Translations under genes and position numbers: made by a program
Shown: one piece after another, positions 11,467-26,761 of the stretch
Position numbering within the stretch: the stretch's first letter is position 1
Layout: every line of letters starts with the position of its first letter
Notes under the pieces: model-generated
Databases searched by the model: none
What the model was told of the DNA's origin: nothing
The model's input: only the letters and a program-made list of their open reading frames with translations
Source: Tachypleus tridentatus
Lineage: Eukaryota > Arthropoda > Merostomata > Xiphosura > Limulidae
Direction: 5' to 3'
Assembly (NCBI RefSeq): GCF_004210375.1
Contig: NC_134825.1
Span: forward strand, 4,216,001 to 4,280,000
DNA: 64,000 nucleotides

Positions 11467-14400
11467 AAAAAGAGAAGTGAAATAAAGCTTATCTTTGACT
11501 CGTGTTACCAACAAACTGCGCGTGCAGAAGATTGATTTGGCCGTAATACATATCAGAGTTTCATTTTACTTACAGCACTGGACTTTCTGTTCGAATGAAT
11601 ATTGCAAAATTGTATAATTTATTAGATTTTGTGAATACCTTTTAATATCATTGTTCGGCTTGAATTTACGCATAGATTCAGTTACAATCATCAAAAGTGG
11701 AAAAAATGTTTAGAAAGATATGAAAGTGTACGAATGGTTACATAAAAAAGTGTTTTTAAAAGGAAGGAATAATCATGGTGTAATTAAAGTTTCTTTGTAC
11801 AACCTAACGGTGGAACGTGTCCAACATCGTGTCTTTGCCTATTTTCGTTTATTTCTCCAGTTGTGAAAACATTAAGTCAGATGAATTAAACTTATTAAAC
11901 GTTCTTTTCTTGTCATATAATGATTAGAGACTCCTTGAATTCGAAATTTTAGAAGCAGTACATGTACTATACGGTATATTTATACGACGCTTGAAGAACG
12001 AGACATTCGTGAAGAGTCGTAACTTCTGGTCACTTCTACTGTAATGGCGTGAAAAGGCAACAGGTTTTCGTACGTTAGCTTTGTATGTGAATCAAAATGC
12101 GGTGAAAAACACCCAAAGTGTTTTCAGTGTATAAACATCGTTGATTAGTTACTGTCCTTTCAAAATTAGAAATATCATAGAAACACTTTTGTACGTGCCC
12201 ATAAATTGTGTAACATCATGAACTCAGAAATGCGAAGGAGGCACAGAGCGGCTATTGGACGTATTCACGTGTGAGGTTGTACATAGGAAGATTTATTACA
12301 AAATGCCTTTTCCCACTTTGATTCCTCAATTTCTGATGCACTCAGTCCTACACTTTCAATTTCTTTACATATTTTGTTCTCATTGTCTTGAGCTGTCTTC
12401 CAAAGATTTATGCGTCCTTCAATCATTTGTTTTCATACACTATATGTATAACATTATTGTGGGTGTGCGTCGTAATTTTACGTTACGTGTGAATAGCAGC
12501 GTGTTTGAGTACATATTCTTCGCTCATGGCGTGTGTGCAAATTTGAAGTGTGCACGTGTGCTATGCATGGGATGAAAAGAGTGAAAAGTCAGTGGATGAT
12601 GAATTTTTCGTTGTGATTTGTTAACTACCAGTGGTTGATAAATAATTTCACAAACTTTTTTACCGTAGCATTATCATGTAATTCCTCTATTTGGTGCAGT
12701 TATGACTTTAGTGAGCTTCATCGCTAGAAGCTCTTATCAAAGTGAGACTGAGAAATGTTTTTCGTGAATTTTAGTATACGCTCGCTTGATGTTTTCCATT
12801 GGCTTTCTGACTTGTTGTTTGGTTCGTGTGTCTTTAACACCTTCTGGTGTATCTCAAATCCGTTTGATGATTTGATATTTGGTTCTTTAATGTGTATAAG
12901 AGTTTGTGTTGCAAGTTTTGTATATCCGCCCCATTCCTACACGTTTTAGTAGTGAACTAAAGATATCGTTTCAAACCAAAGGACCAACTAATACAGAAAT
13001 ATGTGTAACTCAATTGTACGTTAATCGTTATTAAAACAACACGATAACAAGACATATTTTGGTATTTGAGTAATAACACAACCGAAGAAAAATGGTCAAA
13101 AACGTAATGTTGAATTTGACAGTGTTATTCTCTTTGGCACTTTTTCGTTGCATCTTGTTTAACGTGTATTTCTGTTTGGAAATTAACAGTAAATGGTCAA
13201 AGAACTCCCCTTTTCGTTTATCACCTACTTTTCTATAAAATTATCTCCCCACGTCCGACGAGGATGGGATTCGAACCCACGCGGGCATTGCCCAATGGAT
13301 TAGCAGTCCATCGCCTTAACCTCTCGGCCACCTCGTCCGCCTTCATCGATTTTTAATAACGGTTACTTATTATTCACCTTCCTTCTCATGTCAAGTATTT
13401 TACACTTTCTTAAAATGTGATGTTATTGTATTTGTGAAAGAGATAATAAGTAAGTGAATAATAACAAACAAAGTTTCTATTCATCCTGCACTACGTGCAG
13501 CAAACGAAGCTCATGTTCTCATACTTTTTCACAGAGGATATTTTCAAATAATCGCAAGGAACGTTTTACTCGGAGACTTTATTAAAAACATTACGAGTTT
13601 GTTACTACCCTTACGCATTAAAGCTTCTATTCAATATTCATTTCATTTCGTGTACCTCGTCGTTGAGAATTCCAGATCGTTCTATAATTAAAGTGCATTA
13701 AGAAAGGGAAACATTCTCGATTTGTAGAGAAAAACTCACTAACAAACATAACTCGTTACGTGTCTTCCAATACTGATGTCGTAGACGTTTCACCACAGCA
13801 AATCACTTCCTCTTAGGAGCAGTGAGAGAGCTAAAGCCTCTCCTTTTAACGCTTTAAATACATTTAGAGAGAAACGCGTTTACAAATGACGATTTAGAAT
13901 CAGCTGAATCCAACGGGTTTACTCATTGTCCAAATAGAAATCGAGATAAATTTAATTCGTTCATAAGGCCTCACTGTTTTTAAGTAATTATCACATAATC
14001 ATATTTCTATTTACACTTTCCTATGACAGTCAACAATTTGTAATATAACAGTGACCAACTACACACATATGTTGAACCTGAAATAATATTATTTAATAGA
14101 GTATCTTTCAAACAAAATAGATATTAGTTAACAACAGCAAAATACGGAAATACATTTATCAGGCTCCGTTTGTAAACACCAAACACGCGGACTCTCTACC
14201 AAAGGACTAAATATGTGACGAAATTTTCTTATCAGTGATTTAAATGTTGGTTACAGTTTTGCCGACATTTTGAGTTCATAACTGTACGTCCAACATTAAA
14301 TCGCTTTTGGGTGTTTCTTGATCGGTACTTATTTCACACATAAGGTGTTTTCGATTATATATCTCGACTTTTTTTTGTCAGGTATCACCAACAAATTACA

Positions 14401-15288
14401 ATAAAAAATAAGAGAGTGATACTCGCTAGCAACACACGTTAGCTTTAAATTCGCAACGATATTATACCGAACACACCTGACTTTACAATACTAACAAGAT
14501 TCTTTAAAATGTATGATGGTAGATATTTCTTTCTCATACAGTGCTTACTACTTGCTTTCTAATACCGTCACGAAATTTATATTTTTCTTGTCATCACTCC
14601 GACATCAAGAATCGTTATTTATGCCAGTAGCTTGAGTTGATATGACGAGAATTTAAACGCTCTTCAATTAGGATATTTTCATGAAATTTATTAAATATCT
14701 CTTGAAAAGTTTGCAAAGAAAACCGTCCACTCTTACGATTGTTTTAGAAACTTCAGCTAGAAACTTCAAGTGTTGTTTGCTTAGACTAACCAATACTGAT
14801 GAAACGGCAAGTCTTTTCTCTTAATAGTTTTGTTACTTAAAAATCAGCTGTCCTTATGTCAGAATGGGGAATAACTTAAAATGTTCGCGCTTACTCCTAC
14901 GTCGAGTTGTAGTGAAAACGTAAGTCCGATAGTTCACATTAATATTTGAGTAAGCCTTTTTCAAACATTATCTTCAAATTTGTTCGTTTTCCTAATACAA
15001 CTTTGCACCTGAGACTAATATTAACACAAAGTGAAGCTCTTTCATTGATTAAAAGAGAAAGTAAAAGTGTGGTTAATTTGAAAAGGAATTTAAAATATGT
15101 AAAGGTTAAATATGTTTCTCTGTCAAACACAGTTTCAGTTCTTTTCTTTCATACAGAAAGAAAGCGCAAGAAACTCTAAAAATATGGAGATGCCATAAAT
15201 CAGTTGACTGGAGATTTATTGCGTTCTCAAACACTCGGGCATCGTACATTCACAGGAAATGTGTGACAGATTGTTTTAACGTACGTTC
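11467..15288. repeat. tRNA-Ser tandem repeat, unit 4 (complete, 3822 bp)
   Basis: It has the AATCATC variant also seen in unit 1, a private ATCAGAG near 11552 where other units read ATCTGAG, and a private AAAAAATG near 11701. It is the last unit with CGCAAGG in the stretch downstream of the tRNA (near 13551); units 5 to 10 have CACAAGG there. Confidence 0.97.
13256..13337 (-). tRNA. tRNA-Ser(GCU), unit 4
   Basis: Identical to the unit 1 gene and 3823 bp from the previous copy. The T4 terminator lies at 13237-13240. The spacer just beyond it has one T fewer than in units 1 to 3 (near 13230), a change shared with unit 5. Confidence 0.98.
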
Positions 15289-18200
15289 AAAAAGAGAAGT
15301 GAAATAAAGCTTATCTTTGACTCGTGTTACCAACAAACTGCGCGTGCAGAAGATTGATTTGGCCGTAATACATATCTGAGTTTCATTTTACTTACAGCAC
15401 TGGACTTTCTGTTCGAATGAATATTGCAAAATTGTATAATTTATTAGATTTTGTGAATACCTTTTAATATCATTGTTCGGCTTGAATTTACGCATAGATT
15501 CAGTTACATTCATCAAAAGTGGAAAAGATGTTTAGAAAGATATGAAAGTGTACGAATGGTTACATAAAAAAGTGTTTTTAAAAGGAAGGAATAATCATGG
15601 TGTAATTAAAGTTTCTTTGTACAACCTAACGGTGGAACGTGTCCAACATCGTGTCTTTGCCTATTTTCGTTTATTTCTCCAGTTGTGAAAACATTAAGTC
15701 AGATGAATTAAACTTATTAAACGTTCTTTTCTTGTCATATAATGATTAGAGACTCCTTGAATTCGAAATTTTAGAAGCAGTACATGTACTATACGGTATA
15801 TTTATACGACGCTTGAAGAACGAGACATTCGTGAAGAGTCGTAACTTCTGGTCACTTCTACTGTAATGGCGTGAAAAGGCAACAGGTTTTCGTACGTTAG
15901 CTTTGTATGTGAATCAAAATGCGGTGAAAAACACCCAAAGTGTTTTCAGTGTATAAACATCGTTGATTAGTTACTGTCCTTTCAAAATTAGAAATATCAT
16001 AGAAACACTTTTGTACGTGCCCATAAATTGTGTAACATCATGAACTCAGAAATGCGAAGGAGGCACAGAGCGGCTATTGGACGTATTCACGTGTGAGGTT
16101 GTACATAGGAAGATTTATTACAAAATGCCTTTTCCCACTTTGATTCCTCAATTTCTGATGCACTCAGTCCTACACTTTCAATTTCTTTACATATTTTGTT
16201 CTCATTGTCTTGAGCTGTCTTCCAAAGATTTATGCGTCCTTCAATCATTTGTTTTCATACACTATATGTATAACATTATTGTGGGTGTGCGTCGTAATTT
16301 TACGTTACGTGTGAATAGCAGCGTGTTTGAGTACATATTCTTCGCTCATGGCGTGTGTGCAAATTTGAAGTGTGCACGTGTGCTATGCATGGGATGAAAA
16401 GAGTGAAAAGTCAGTGGATGATGAATTTTTCGTTGTGATTTGTTAACTACCAGTGGTTGATAAATAATTTCACAAACTTTTTTACCGTAGCATTATCATG
16501 TAATTCCTCTATTTGGTGCAGTTATGACTTTAGTGAGCTTCATCGCTAGAAGCTCTTATCAAAGTGAGACTGAGAAATGTTTTTCGTGAATTTTAGTATA
16601 CGCTCGCTTGATGTTTTCCATTGGCTTTCTGACTTGTTGTTTGGTTCGTGTGTCTTTAACACCTTCTGGTGTATCTCAAATCCGTTTGATGATTTGATAT
16701 TTGGTTCTTTAATGTGTATAAGAGTTTGTGTTGCAAGTTTTGTATATCCGCCCCATTCCTACACGTTTTAGTAGTGAACTAAAGATATCGTTTCAAACCA
16801 AAGGACCAACTAATACAGAAATATGTGTAACTCAATTGTACGTTAATCGTTATTAAAACAACACGATAACAAGACATATTTTGGTATTTGAGTAATAACA
16901 CAACCGAAGAAAAATGGTCAAAAACGTAATGTTGAATTTGACAGTGTTATTCTCTTTGGCACTTTTTCGTTGCATCTTGTTTAACGTGTATTTCTGTTTG
17001 GAAATTAACAGTAAATGGTCAAAGAACTCCCCTTTTCGTTTATCACCTACTTTTCTATAAAATTATCTCCCCACGTCCGACGAGGATGGGATTCGAACCC
17101 ACGCGGGCATTGCCCAATGGATTAGCAGTCCATCGCCTTAACCTCTCGGCCACCTCGTCCGCCTTCATCGATTTTTAATAACGGTTACTTATTATTCACC
17201 TTCCTTCTCATGTCAAGTATTTTACACTTTCTTAAAATGTGATGTTATTGTATTTGTGAAAGAGATAATAAGTAAGTGAATAATAACAAACAAAGTTTCT
17301 ATTCATCCTGCACTACGTGCAGCAAACGAAGCTCATGTTCTCATACTTTTTCACAGAGGATATTTTCAAATAATCACAAGGAACGTTTTACTCGGAGACT
17401 TTTATTAAAAACATTACGAGTTTGTTACTACCCTTACGCATTAAAGCTTCTATTCAATATTCATTTCATTTCGTGTACCTCGTCGTTGAGAATTCCAGAT
17501 CGTTCTATAATTAAAGTGCATTAAGAAAGGGAAACATTCTCGATTTGTAGAGAAAAACTCACTAACAAACATAACTCGTTACGTGTCTTCCAATACTGAT
17601 GTCGTAGACGTTTCACCACAGCAAATCACTTCCTCTTAGGAGCAGTGAGAGAGCTAAAGCCTCTCCTTTTAACGCTTTAAATACATTTAGAGAGAAACGC
17701 GTTTACAAATGACGATTTAGAATCAGCTGAATCCAACGGGTTTACTCATTGTCCAAATAGAAATCGAGATAAATTTAATTCGTTCATAAGGCCTCACTGT
17801 TTTTAAGTAATTATCACATAATCATATTTCTATTTACACTTTCCTATGACAGTCAACAATTTGTAATATAACAGTGACCAACTACACACATATGTTGAAC
17901 CTGAAATAATATTATTTAATAGAGTATCTTTCAAACAAAATAGATATTAGTTAACAACAGCAAAATACGGAAATACATTTATCAGGCTCCGTTTGTAAAC
18001 ACCAAACACGCGGACTCTCTACCAAAGGACTAAATATGTGACGAAATTTTCTTATCAGTGATTTAAATGTTGGTTACAGTTTTGCCGACATTTTGAGTTC
18101 ATAACTGTACGTCCAACATTAAATCGCTTTTGGGTGTTTCTTGATCGGTACTTATTTCACACATAAGGTGTTTTCGATTATATATCTCGACTTTTTTTTG

Positions 18201-19113
18201 TCAGGTATCACCAACAAATTACAATAAAAAAAATAAGAGAGTGATACTCGCTAGCAACACACGTTAGCTTTAAATTCGCAACGATATTATACCGAACACA
18301 CCTGACTTTACAATACTAACAAGATTCTTTAAAATGTATGATGGTAGATATTTCTTTCTCATACAGTGCTTACTACTTGCTTTCTAATACCGTCACGAAA
18401 TTTATATTTTTCTTGTCATCACTCCGACATCAAGAATCGTTATTTATGCCAGTAGCTTGAGTTGATATGACGAGAATTTAAACGCTCTTCAATTAGGATA
18501 TTTTCATGAAATTTATTAAATATCTCTTGAAAAGTTTGCAAAGAAAACCGTCCACTCTTACGATTGTTTTAGAAACTTCAGCTAGAAACTTCAAGTGTTG
18601 TTTGCTTAGACTAACCAATACTGATGAAACGGCAAGTCTTTTCTCTTAATAGTTTTGTTACTTAAAAATCAGCTGTCCTTATGTCAGAATGGGGAATAAC
18701 TTAAAATGTTCGCGCTTACTCCTACGTCGAGTTGTAGTGAAAACGTAAGTCCGATAGTTCACATTAATATTTGAGTAAGCCTTTTTCAAACATTATCTTC
18801 AAATTTGTTCGTTTTCCTAATACAACTTTGCACCTGAGACTAATATTAACACAAAGTGAAGCTCTTTCATTGATTAAAAGAGAAAGTAAAAGTGTGGTTA
18901 ATTTGAAAAGGAATTTAAAATATGTAAAGGTTAAATATGTTTCTCTGTCAAACACAGTTTCAGTTCTTTTCTTTCATACAGAAAGAAAGCGCAAGAAACT
19001 CTAAAAATATGGAGATGCCATAAATCAGTTGACTGGAGATTTATTGCGTTCTCAAACACTCGGGCATCGTACATTCACAGGAAATGTGTGACAGATTGTT
19101 TTAACGTACGTTC
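15289..19113. repeat. tRNA-Ser tandem repeat, unit 5 (complete, 3825 bp)
   Basis: The first unit with CACAAGG (near 17376). It has a longer A-run near 18225 than its neighbours, which accounts for much of its extra length, and it keeps the GACTCG form near 15320 also seen in units 1, 2, 4 and 10. Confidence 0.97.
17078..17159 (-). tRNA. tRNA-Ser(GCU), unit 5
   Basis: Identical to the unit 1 gene and 3822 bp from the previous copy. The T4 terminator lies at 17059-17062. Confidence 0.98.
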
Positions 19114-22100
19114 AAAAAGAGAAGTGAAATAAAGCTTATCTTTGTCTCGTGTTACCAACAAACTGCGCGTGCAGAAGATTGATTTGGCCGTAATACATAT
19201 CTGAGTTTCATTTTACTTACAGCACTGGACTTTCTGTTCGAATGAATATTGCAAAATTGTATAATTTATTAGATTTTGTGAATACCTTTTAATATCATTG
19301 TTCGGCTTGAATTTACGCATAGATTCAGTTACATTCATCAAAAGTGGAAAAGATGTTTAGAAAGATATGAAAGTGTACGAATGGTTACATAAAAAAGTGT
19401 TTTAAAAGGAAGGAATAATCATGGTGTAATTAAAGTTTCTTTGTACAACCTAACGGTGGAACGTGTCCAACATCGTGTCTTTGCCTATTTTCGTTTATTT
19501 CTCCAGTTGTGAAAACATTAAGTCAGATGAATTAAACTTATTAAACGTTCTTTTCTTGTCATATAATGATTAGAGACTCCTTGAATTCGAAATTTTAGAA
19601 GCAGTACATGTACTATACGGTATATTTATACGACGCTTGAAGAACGAGACATTCGTGAAGAGTCGTAACTTCTGGTCACTTCTACTGTAATGGCGTGAAA
19701 AGGCAACAGGTTTTCGTACGTTAGCTTTGTATGTGAATCAAAATGCGGTGAAAACACCCAAAGTGTTTTCAGTGTATAAACATCGTTGATTAGTTACTGT
19801 CCTTTCAAAATTAGAAATATCATAGAAACACTTTTGTACGTGCCCATAAATTGTGTAACATCATGAACTCAGAAATGCGAAGGAGGCACAGAGCGGCTAT
19901 TGGACGTATTCACGTGTGAGGTTGTACATAGGAAGATTTATTACAAAATGCCTTTTCCCACTTTGATTCCTCAATTTCTGATGCACTCAGTCCTACACTT
20001 TCAATTTCTTTACATATTTTGTTCTCATTGTCTTGAGCTGTCTTCCAAAGATTTATGCGTCCTTCAATCATTTGTTTTCATACACTATATGTATAACATT
20101 ATTGTGGGTGTGCGTCGTAATTTTACGTTACGTGTGAATAGCAGCGTGTTTGAGTACATATTCTTCGCTCATGGCGTGTGTGCAAATTTGAAGTGTGCAC
20201 GTGTGCTATGCATGGGATGAAAAGAGTGAAAAGTCAGTGGATGATGAATTTTCGTTGTGATTTGTTAACTACCAGTGGTTGATAAATAATTTCACAAACT
20301 TTTTTACCGTAGCATTATCATGTAATTCCTCTATTTGGTGCAGTTATGACTTTAGTGAGCTTCATCGCTAGAAGCTCTTATCAAAGTGAGACTGAGAAAT
20401 GTTTTTCGTGAATTTTAGTATACGCTCGCTTGATGTTTTCCATTGGCTTTCTGACTTGTTGTTTGGTTCGTGTGTCTTTAACACCTTCTGGTGTATCTCA
20501 AATCCGTTTGATGATTTGATATTTGGTTCTTTAATGTGTATAAGAGTTTGTGTTGCAAGTTTTGTATATCCGCCCCATTCCTACACGTTTTAGTAGTGAA
20601 CTAAAGATATCGTTTCAAACCAAAGGACCAACTAATACAGAAATATGTGTAACTCAATTGTACGTTAATCGTTATTAAAACAACACGATAACAAGACATA
20701 TTTTGGTATTTGAGTAATAACACAACCGAAGAAAAATGGTCAAAAACGTAATGTTGAATTTGACAGTGTTATTCTCTTTGGCACTTTTTTCGTTGCATCT
20801 TGTTTAACGTGTATTTCTGTTTGGAAATTAACAGTAAATGGTCAAAGAACTCCCCTTTTCGTTTATCACCTACTTTTTCTATAAAATTATCTCCCCACGT
20901 CCGACGAGGATGGGATTCGAACCCACGCGGGCATTGCCCAATGGATTAGCAGTCCATCGCCTTAACCTCTCGGCCACCTCGTCCGCCTTCATCGATTTTT
21001 AATAACGGTTACTTATTATTCACCTTCCTTCTCATGTCAAGTATTTTACACTTTCTTAAAATGTGATGTTATTGTATTTGTGAAAGAGATAATAAGTAAG
21101 TGAATAATAACAAACAAAGTTTCTATTCATCCTGCACTACGTGCAGCAAACGAAGCTCATGTTCTCATACTTTTTCACAGAGGATATTTTCAAATAATCA
21201 CAAGGAACGTTTTGCTCGGAGACTTTTATTAAAAACATTACGAGTTTGTTACTACCCTTACGCATTAAAGCTTCTATTCAATATTCATTTCATTTCGTGT
21301 ACCTCGTCGTTGAGAATTCCAGATCGTTCTATAATTAAAGTGCATTAAGAAAGGGAAACATTCTCGATTTGTAGAGAAAAACTCACTAACAAACATAACT
21401 CGTTACGTGTCTTCCAATACTGATGTCGTAGACGTTTCACCACAGCAAATCACTTCCTCTTAGGAGCAGTGAGAGAGCTAAAGCCTCTCCTTTTAACGCT
21501 TTAAATACATTTAGAGAGAAACGCGTTTACAAATGACGATTTAGAATCAGCTGAATCCAACGGGTTTACTCATTGTCCAAATAGAAATCGAGATAAATTT
21601 AATTCGTTCATAAGGCCTCACTGTTTTTAAGTAATTATCACATAATCATATTTCTATTTACACTTTCCTATGACAGTCAACAATTTGTAATATAACAGTG
21701 ACCAACTACACACATATGTTGAACCTGAAATAATATTATTTAATAGAGTATCTTTCAAACAAAATAGATATTAGTTAACAACAGCAAAATACGGAAATAC
21801 ATTTATCAGGCTCCGTTTGTAAACACCAAACACGCGGACTCTCTACCAAAGGACTAAATATGTGACGAAATTTTCTTATCAGTGATTTAAATGTTGGTTA
21901 CAGTTTTGCCGACATTTTGAGTTCATAACTGTACGTCCAACATTAAATCGCTTTTGGGTGTTTCTTGATCGGTACTTATTTCACACATAAGGTGTTTTCG
22001 ATTATATATCTCGACTTTTTTTTGTCAGGTATCACCAACAAATTACAATAAAAAATAAGAGAGTGATACTCGCTAGCAACACACGTTAGCTTTAAATTCG

Positions 22101-22937
22101 CAACGATATTATACCGAACACACCTGACTTTACAATACTAACAAGATTCTTTAAAATGTATGATGGTAGATATTTCTTTCTCATACAGTGCTTACTACTT
22201 GCTTTCTAATACCGTCACGAAATTTATATTTTTCTTGTCATCACTCCGACATCAAGAATCGTTATTTATGCCAGTAGCTTGAGTTGATATGACGAGAATT
22301 TAAACGCTCTTCAATTAGGATATTTTCATGAAATTTATTAAATATCTCTTGAAAAGTTTGCAAAGAAAAACCGTCCACTCTTACGATTGTTTTAGAAACT
22401 TCAGCTAGAAACTTCAAGTGTTGTTTGCTTAGACTAACCAATACTGATGAAACGGCAAGTCTTTTCTCTTAATAGTTTTGTTACTTAAAAAATCAGCTGT
22501 CCTTATGTCAGAATGGGGAATAACTTAAAATGTTCGCGCTTACTCCTACGTCGAGTTGTAGTGAAAACGTAAGTCCGATAGTTCACATTAATATTTGAGT
22601 AAGCCTTTTTCAAACATTATCTTCAAATTTGTTCGTTTTCCTAATACAACTTTGCACCTGAGACTAATATTAACACAAAGTGAAGCTCTTTCATTGATTA
22701 AAAGAGAAAGTAAAAGTGTGGTTAATTTGAAAAGGAATTTAAAATATGTAAAGGTTAAATATGTTTCTCTGTCAAACACAGTTTCAGTTCTTTTCTTTCA
22801 TACAGAAAGAAAGCGCAAGAAACTCTAAAAATATGGAGATGCCATAAATCAGTTGACTGGAGATTTATTGCGTTCTCAAACACTCGGGCATCGTACATTC
22901 ACAGGAAATGTGTGACAGATTGTTTTAACGTACGTTC
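19114..22937. repeat. tRNA-Ser tandem repeat, unit 6 (complete, 3824 bp)
   Basis: It shares with unit 7 a one-base-shorter A-run near 19751, which makes the hairpin there perfect, and a shortened T-run near 20249. Private changes include TTTTGCTCGG near 21211 and a six-T run near 20785. Confidence 0.97.
20902..20983 (-). tRNA. tRNA-Ser(GCU), unit 6
   Basis: Identical to the unit 1 gene and 3824 bp from the previous copy. The T4 terminator lies at 20883-20886. Confidence 0.98.
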
Positions 22938-25900
22938 AAAAAAGAGAAGTGAAATAAAGCTTATCTTTGTCTCGTGTTACCAACAAACTGCGCGTGCAGA
23001 AGATTGATTTGGCCGTAATACATATCTGAGTTTCATTTTACTTACAGCACTGGACTTTCTGTTCGAATGAATATTGCAAAATTGTATAATTTATTAGATT
23101 TTGTGAATACCTTTTAATATCATTGTTCGGCTTGAATTTACGCATAGATTCAGTTACATTCATCAAAAGTGGAAAAGATGTTTAGAAAGATATGAAAGTG
23201 TACGAATGGTTACATAAAAAAGTGTTTTTAAAAGGAAGGAATAATCATGGTGTAATTAAAGTTTCTTTGTACAACCTAACGGTGGAACGTGTCCAACATC
23301 GTGTCTTTGCCTATTTTCGTTTATTTCTCCAGTTGTGAAAACATTAAGTCAGATGAATTAAACTTATTAAACGTTCTTTTCTTGTCATATAATGATTAGA
23401 GACTCCTTGAATTCGAAATTTTAGAAGCAGTACATGTACTATACGGTATATTTATACGACGCTTGAAGAACGAGACATTCGTGAAGAGTCGTAACTTCTG
23501 GTCACTTCTACTGTAATGGCGTGAAAAGGCAACAGGTTTTCGTACGTTAGCTTTGTATGTGAATCAAAATGCGGTGAAAACACCCAAAGTGTTTTCAGTG
23601 TATAAACATCGTTGATTAGTTACTGTCCTTTCAAAATTAGAAATATCATAGAAACACTTTTGTACGTGCCCATAAATTGTGTAACATCATGAACTCAGAA
23701 ATGCGAAGGAGGCACAGAGCGGCTATTGGACGTATTCACGTGTGAGGTTGTACATAGGAAGATTTATTACAAAATGCCTTTTCCCACTTTGATTCCTCAA
23801 TTTCTGATGCACTCAGTCCTACACTTTCAATTTCTTTACATATTTTGTTCTCATTGTCTTGAGCTGTCTTCCAAAGATTTATGCGTCCTTCAATCATTTG
23901 TTTTCATACACTATATGTATAACATTATTGTGGGTGTGCGTCGTAATTTTACGTTACGTGTGAATAGCAGCGTGTTTGAGTACATATTCTTCGCTCATGG
24001 CGTGTGTGCAAATTTGAAGTGTGCACGTGTGCTATGCATGGGATGAAAAGAGTGAAAAGTCAGTGGATGATGAATTTTCGTTGTGATTTGTTAACTACCA
24101 GTGGTTGATAAATAATTTCACAAACTTTTTTACCGTAGCATTATCATGTAATTCCTCTATTTGGTGCAGTTATGACTTTAGTGAGCTTCATCGCTAGAAG
24201 CTCTTATCAAAGTGAGACTGAGAAATGTTTTTTCGTGAATTTTTAGTATACGCTCGCTTGATGTTTTCCATTGGCTTTCTGACTTGTTGTTTGGTTCGTG
24301 TGTCTTTAACACCTTCTGGTGTATCTCAAATCCGTTTGATGATTTGATATTTGGTTCTTTAATGTGTATAAGAGTTTGTGTTGCAAGTTTTGTATATCCG
24401 CCACATTCCTACACGTTTTAGTAGTGAACTAAAGATATCGTTTCAAACCAAAGGACCAACTAATACAGAAATATGTGTAACTCAATTGTACGTTAATCGT
24501 TATTAAAACAACACGATAACAAGACATATTTTGGTATTTGAGTAATAACACAACCGAAGAAAAATGGTCAAAAACGTAATGTTGAATTTGACAGTGTTAT
24601 TCTCTTTGGCACTTTTTCGTTGCATCTTGTTTAACGTGTATTTCTGTTTGGAAATTAACAGTAAATGGTCAAAGAACTCCCCTTTTCGTTTATCACCTAC
24701 TTTTTCTATAAAATTATCTCCCCACGTCCGACGAGGATGGGATTCGAACCCACGCGGGCATTGCCCAATGGATTAGCAGTCCATCGCCTTAACCTCTCGG
24801 CCACCTCGTCCGCCTTCATCGATTTTTAATAACGGTTACTTATTATTCACCTTCCTTCTCATGTCAAGTATTTTACACTTTCTTAAAATGTGATGTTATT
24901 GTATTTGTGAAAGAGATAATAAATAAGTGAATAATAACAAACAAAGTTTCTATTCATCCTGCACTACGTGCAGCAAACGAAGCTCATGTTCTCATACTTT
25001 TTCACAGAGGATATTTTCAAATAATCACAAGGAACGTTTTACTCGGAGACTTTATTAAAAACATTACGAGTTTGTTACTACCCTTACGCATTAAAGCTTC
25101 TATTCAATATTCATTTCATTTCGTGTACCTCGTCGTTGAGAATTCCAGATCGTTCTATAATTAAAGTGCATTAAGAAAGGGAAACATTCTCGATTTGTAG
25201 AGAAAAACTCACTAACAAACATAACTCGTTACGTGTCTTCCAATACTGATGTCGTAGACGTTTCACCACAGCAAATCACTTCCTCTTAGGAGCAGTGAGA
25301 GAGCTAAAGCCTCTCCTTTTAACGCTTTAAATACATTTAGAGAGAAACGCGTTTACAAATGACGATTTAGAATCAGCTGAATCCAACGGGTTTACTCATT
25401 GTCCAAATAGAAATCGAGATAAATTTAATTCGTTCATAAGGCCTCACTGTTTTTAAGTAATTATCACATAATCATATTTCTATTTACACTTTCCTATGAC
25501 AGTCAACAATTTGTAATATAACAGTGACCAACTACACACATATGTTGAACCTGAAATAATATTATTTAATAGAGTATCTTTCAAACAAAATAGATATTAG
25601 TTAACAACAGCAAAATACGGAAATACATTTATCAGGCTCCGTTTGTAAACACCAAACACGCGGACTCTCTACCAAAGGACTAAATATGTGACGAAATTTT
25701 CTTATCAGTGATTTAAATGTTGGTTACAGTTTTGCCGACATTTTGAGTTCATAACTGTACGTCCAACATTAAATCGCTTTTGGGTGTTTCTTGATCGGTA
25801 CTTATTTCACACATAAGGTGTTTTCGATTATATATCTCGACTTTTTTTTGTCAGGTATCACCAACAAATTACAATAAAAAATAAGAGAGTGATACTCGCT

Positions 25901-26761
25901 AGCAACACACGTTAGCTTTAAATTCGCAACGATATTATACCGAACACACCTGACTTTACAATACTAACAAGATTCTTTAAAATGTATGATGGTAGATATT
26001 TCTTTCTCATACAGTGCTTACTACTTGCTTTCTAATACCGTCACGAAATTTATATTTTTCTTGTCATCACTCCGACATCAAGAATCGTTATTTATGCCAG
26101 TAGCTTGAGTTGATATGACGAGAATTTAAACGCTCTTCAATTAGGATATTTTCATGAAATTTATTAAATATCTCTTGAAAAGTTTGCAAAGAAAACCGTC
26201 CACTCTTACGATTGTTTTAGAAACTTCAGCTAGAAACTTCAAGTGTTGTTTGCTTAGACTAACCAATACTGATGAAACGGCAAGTCTTTTCTCTTAATAG
26301 TTTTGTTACTTAAAAATCAGCTGTCCTTATGTCAGAATGGGGAATAACTTAAAATGTTCGCGCTTACTCCTACGTCGAGTTGTAGTGAAAACGTAAGTCC
26401 GATAGTTCACATTAATATTTGAGTAAGCCTTTTTCAAACATTATCTTCAAATTTGTTCGTTTTCCTAATACAACTTTGCACCTGAGACTAATATTAACAC
26501 AAAGTGAAGCTCTTTCATTGATTAAAAGAGAAAGTAAAAGTGTGGTTAATTTGAAAAGGAATTTAAAATATGTAAAGGTTAAATATGTTTCTCTGTCAAA
26601 CACAGTTTCAGTTCTTTTCTTTCATACAGAAAGAAAGCGCAAGAAACTCTAAAAATATGGAGATGCCATAAATCAGTTGACTGGAGATTTATTGCGTTCT
26701 CAAACACTCGGGCATCGTACATTCACAGGAAATGTGTGACAGATTGTTTTAACGTACGTTC
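22938..26761. repeat. tRNA-Ser tandem repeat, unit 7 (complete, 3824 bp)
   Basis: It opens the group of units 7 to 10 that carry both the longer T-run after AAATG (near 24227) and GAATTTTTAG (near 24237). Private changes are CCGCCACATT near 24399 and AATAAATAAG near 24919. Confidence 0.97.
24729..24810 (-). tRNA. tRNA-Ser(GCU), unit 7
   Basis: Identical to the unit 1 gene. It is 3827 bp from the previous copy, the largest spacing in the array. The T4 terminator lies at 24710-24713. Confidence 0.98.
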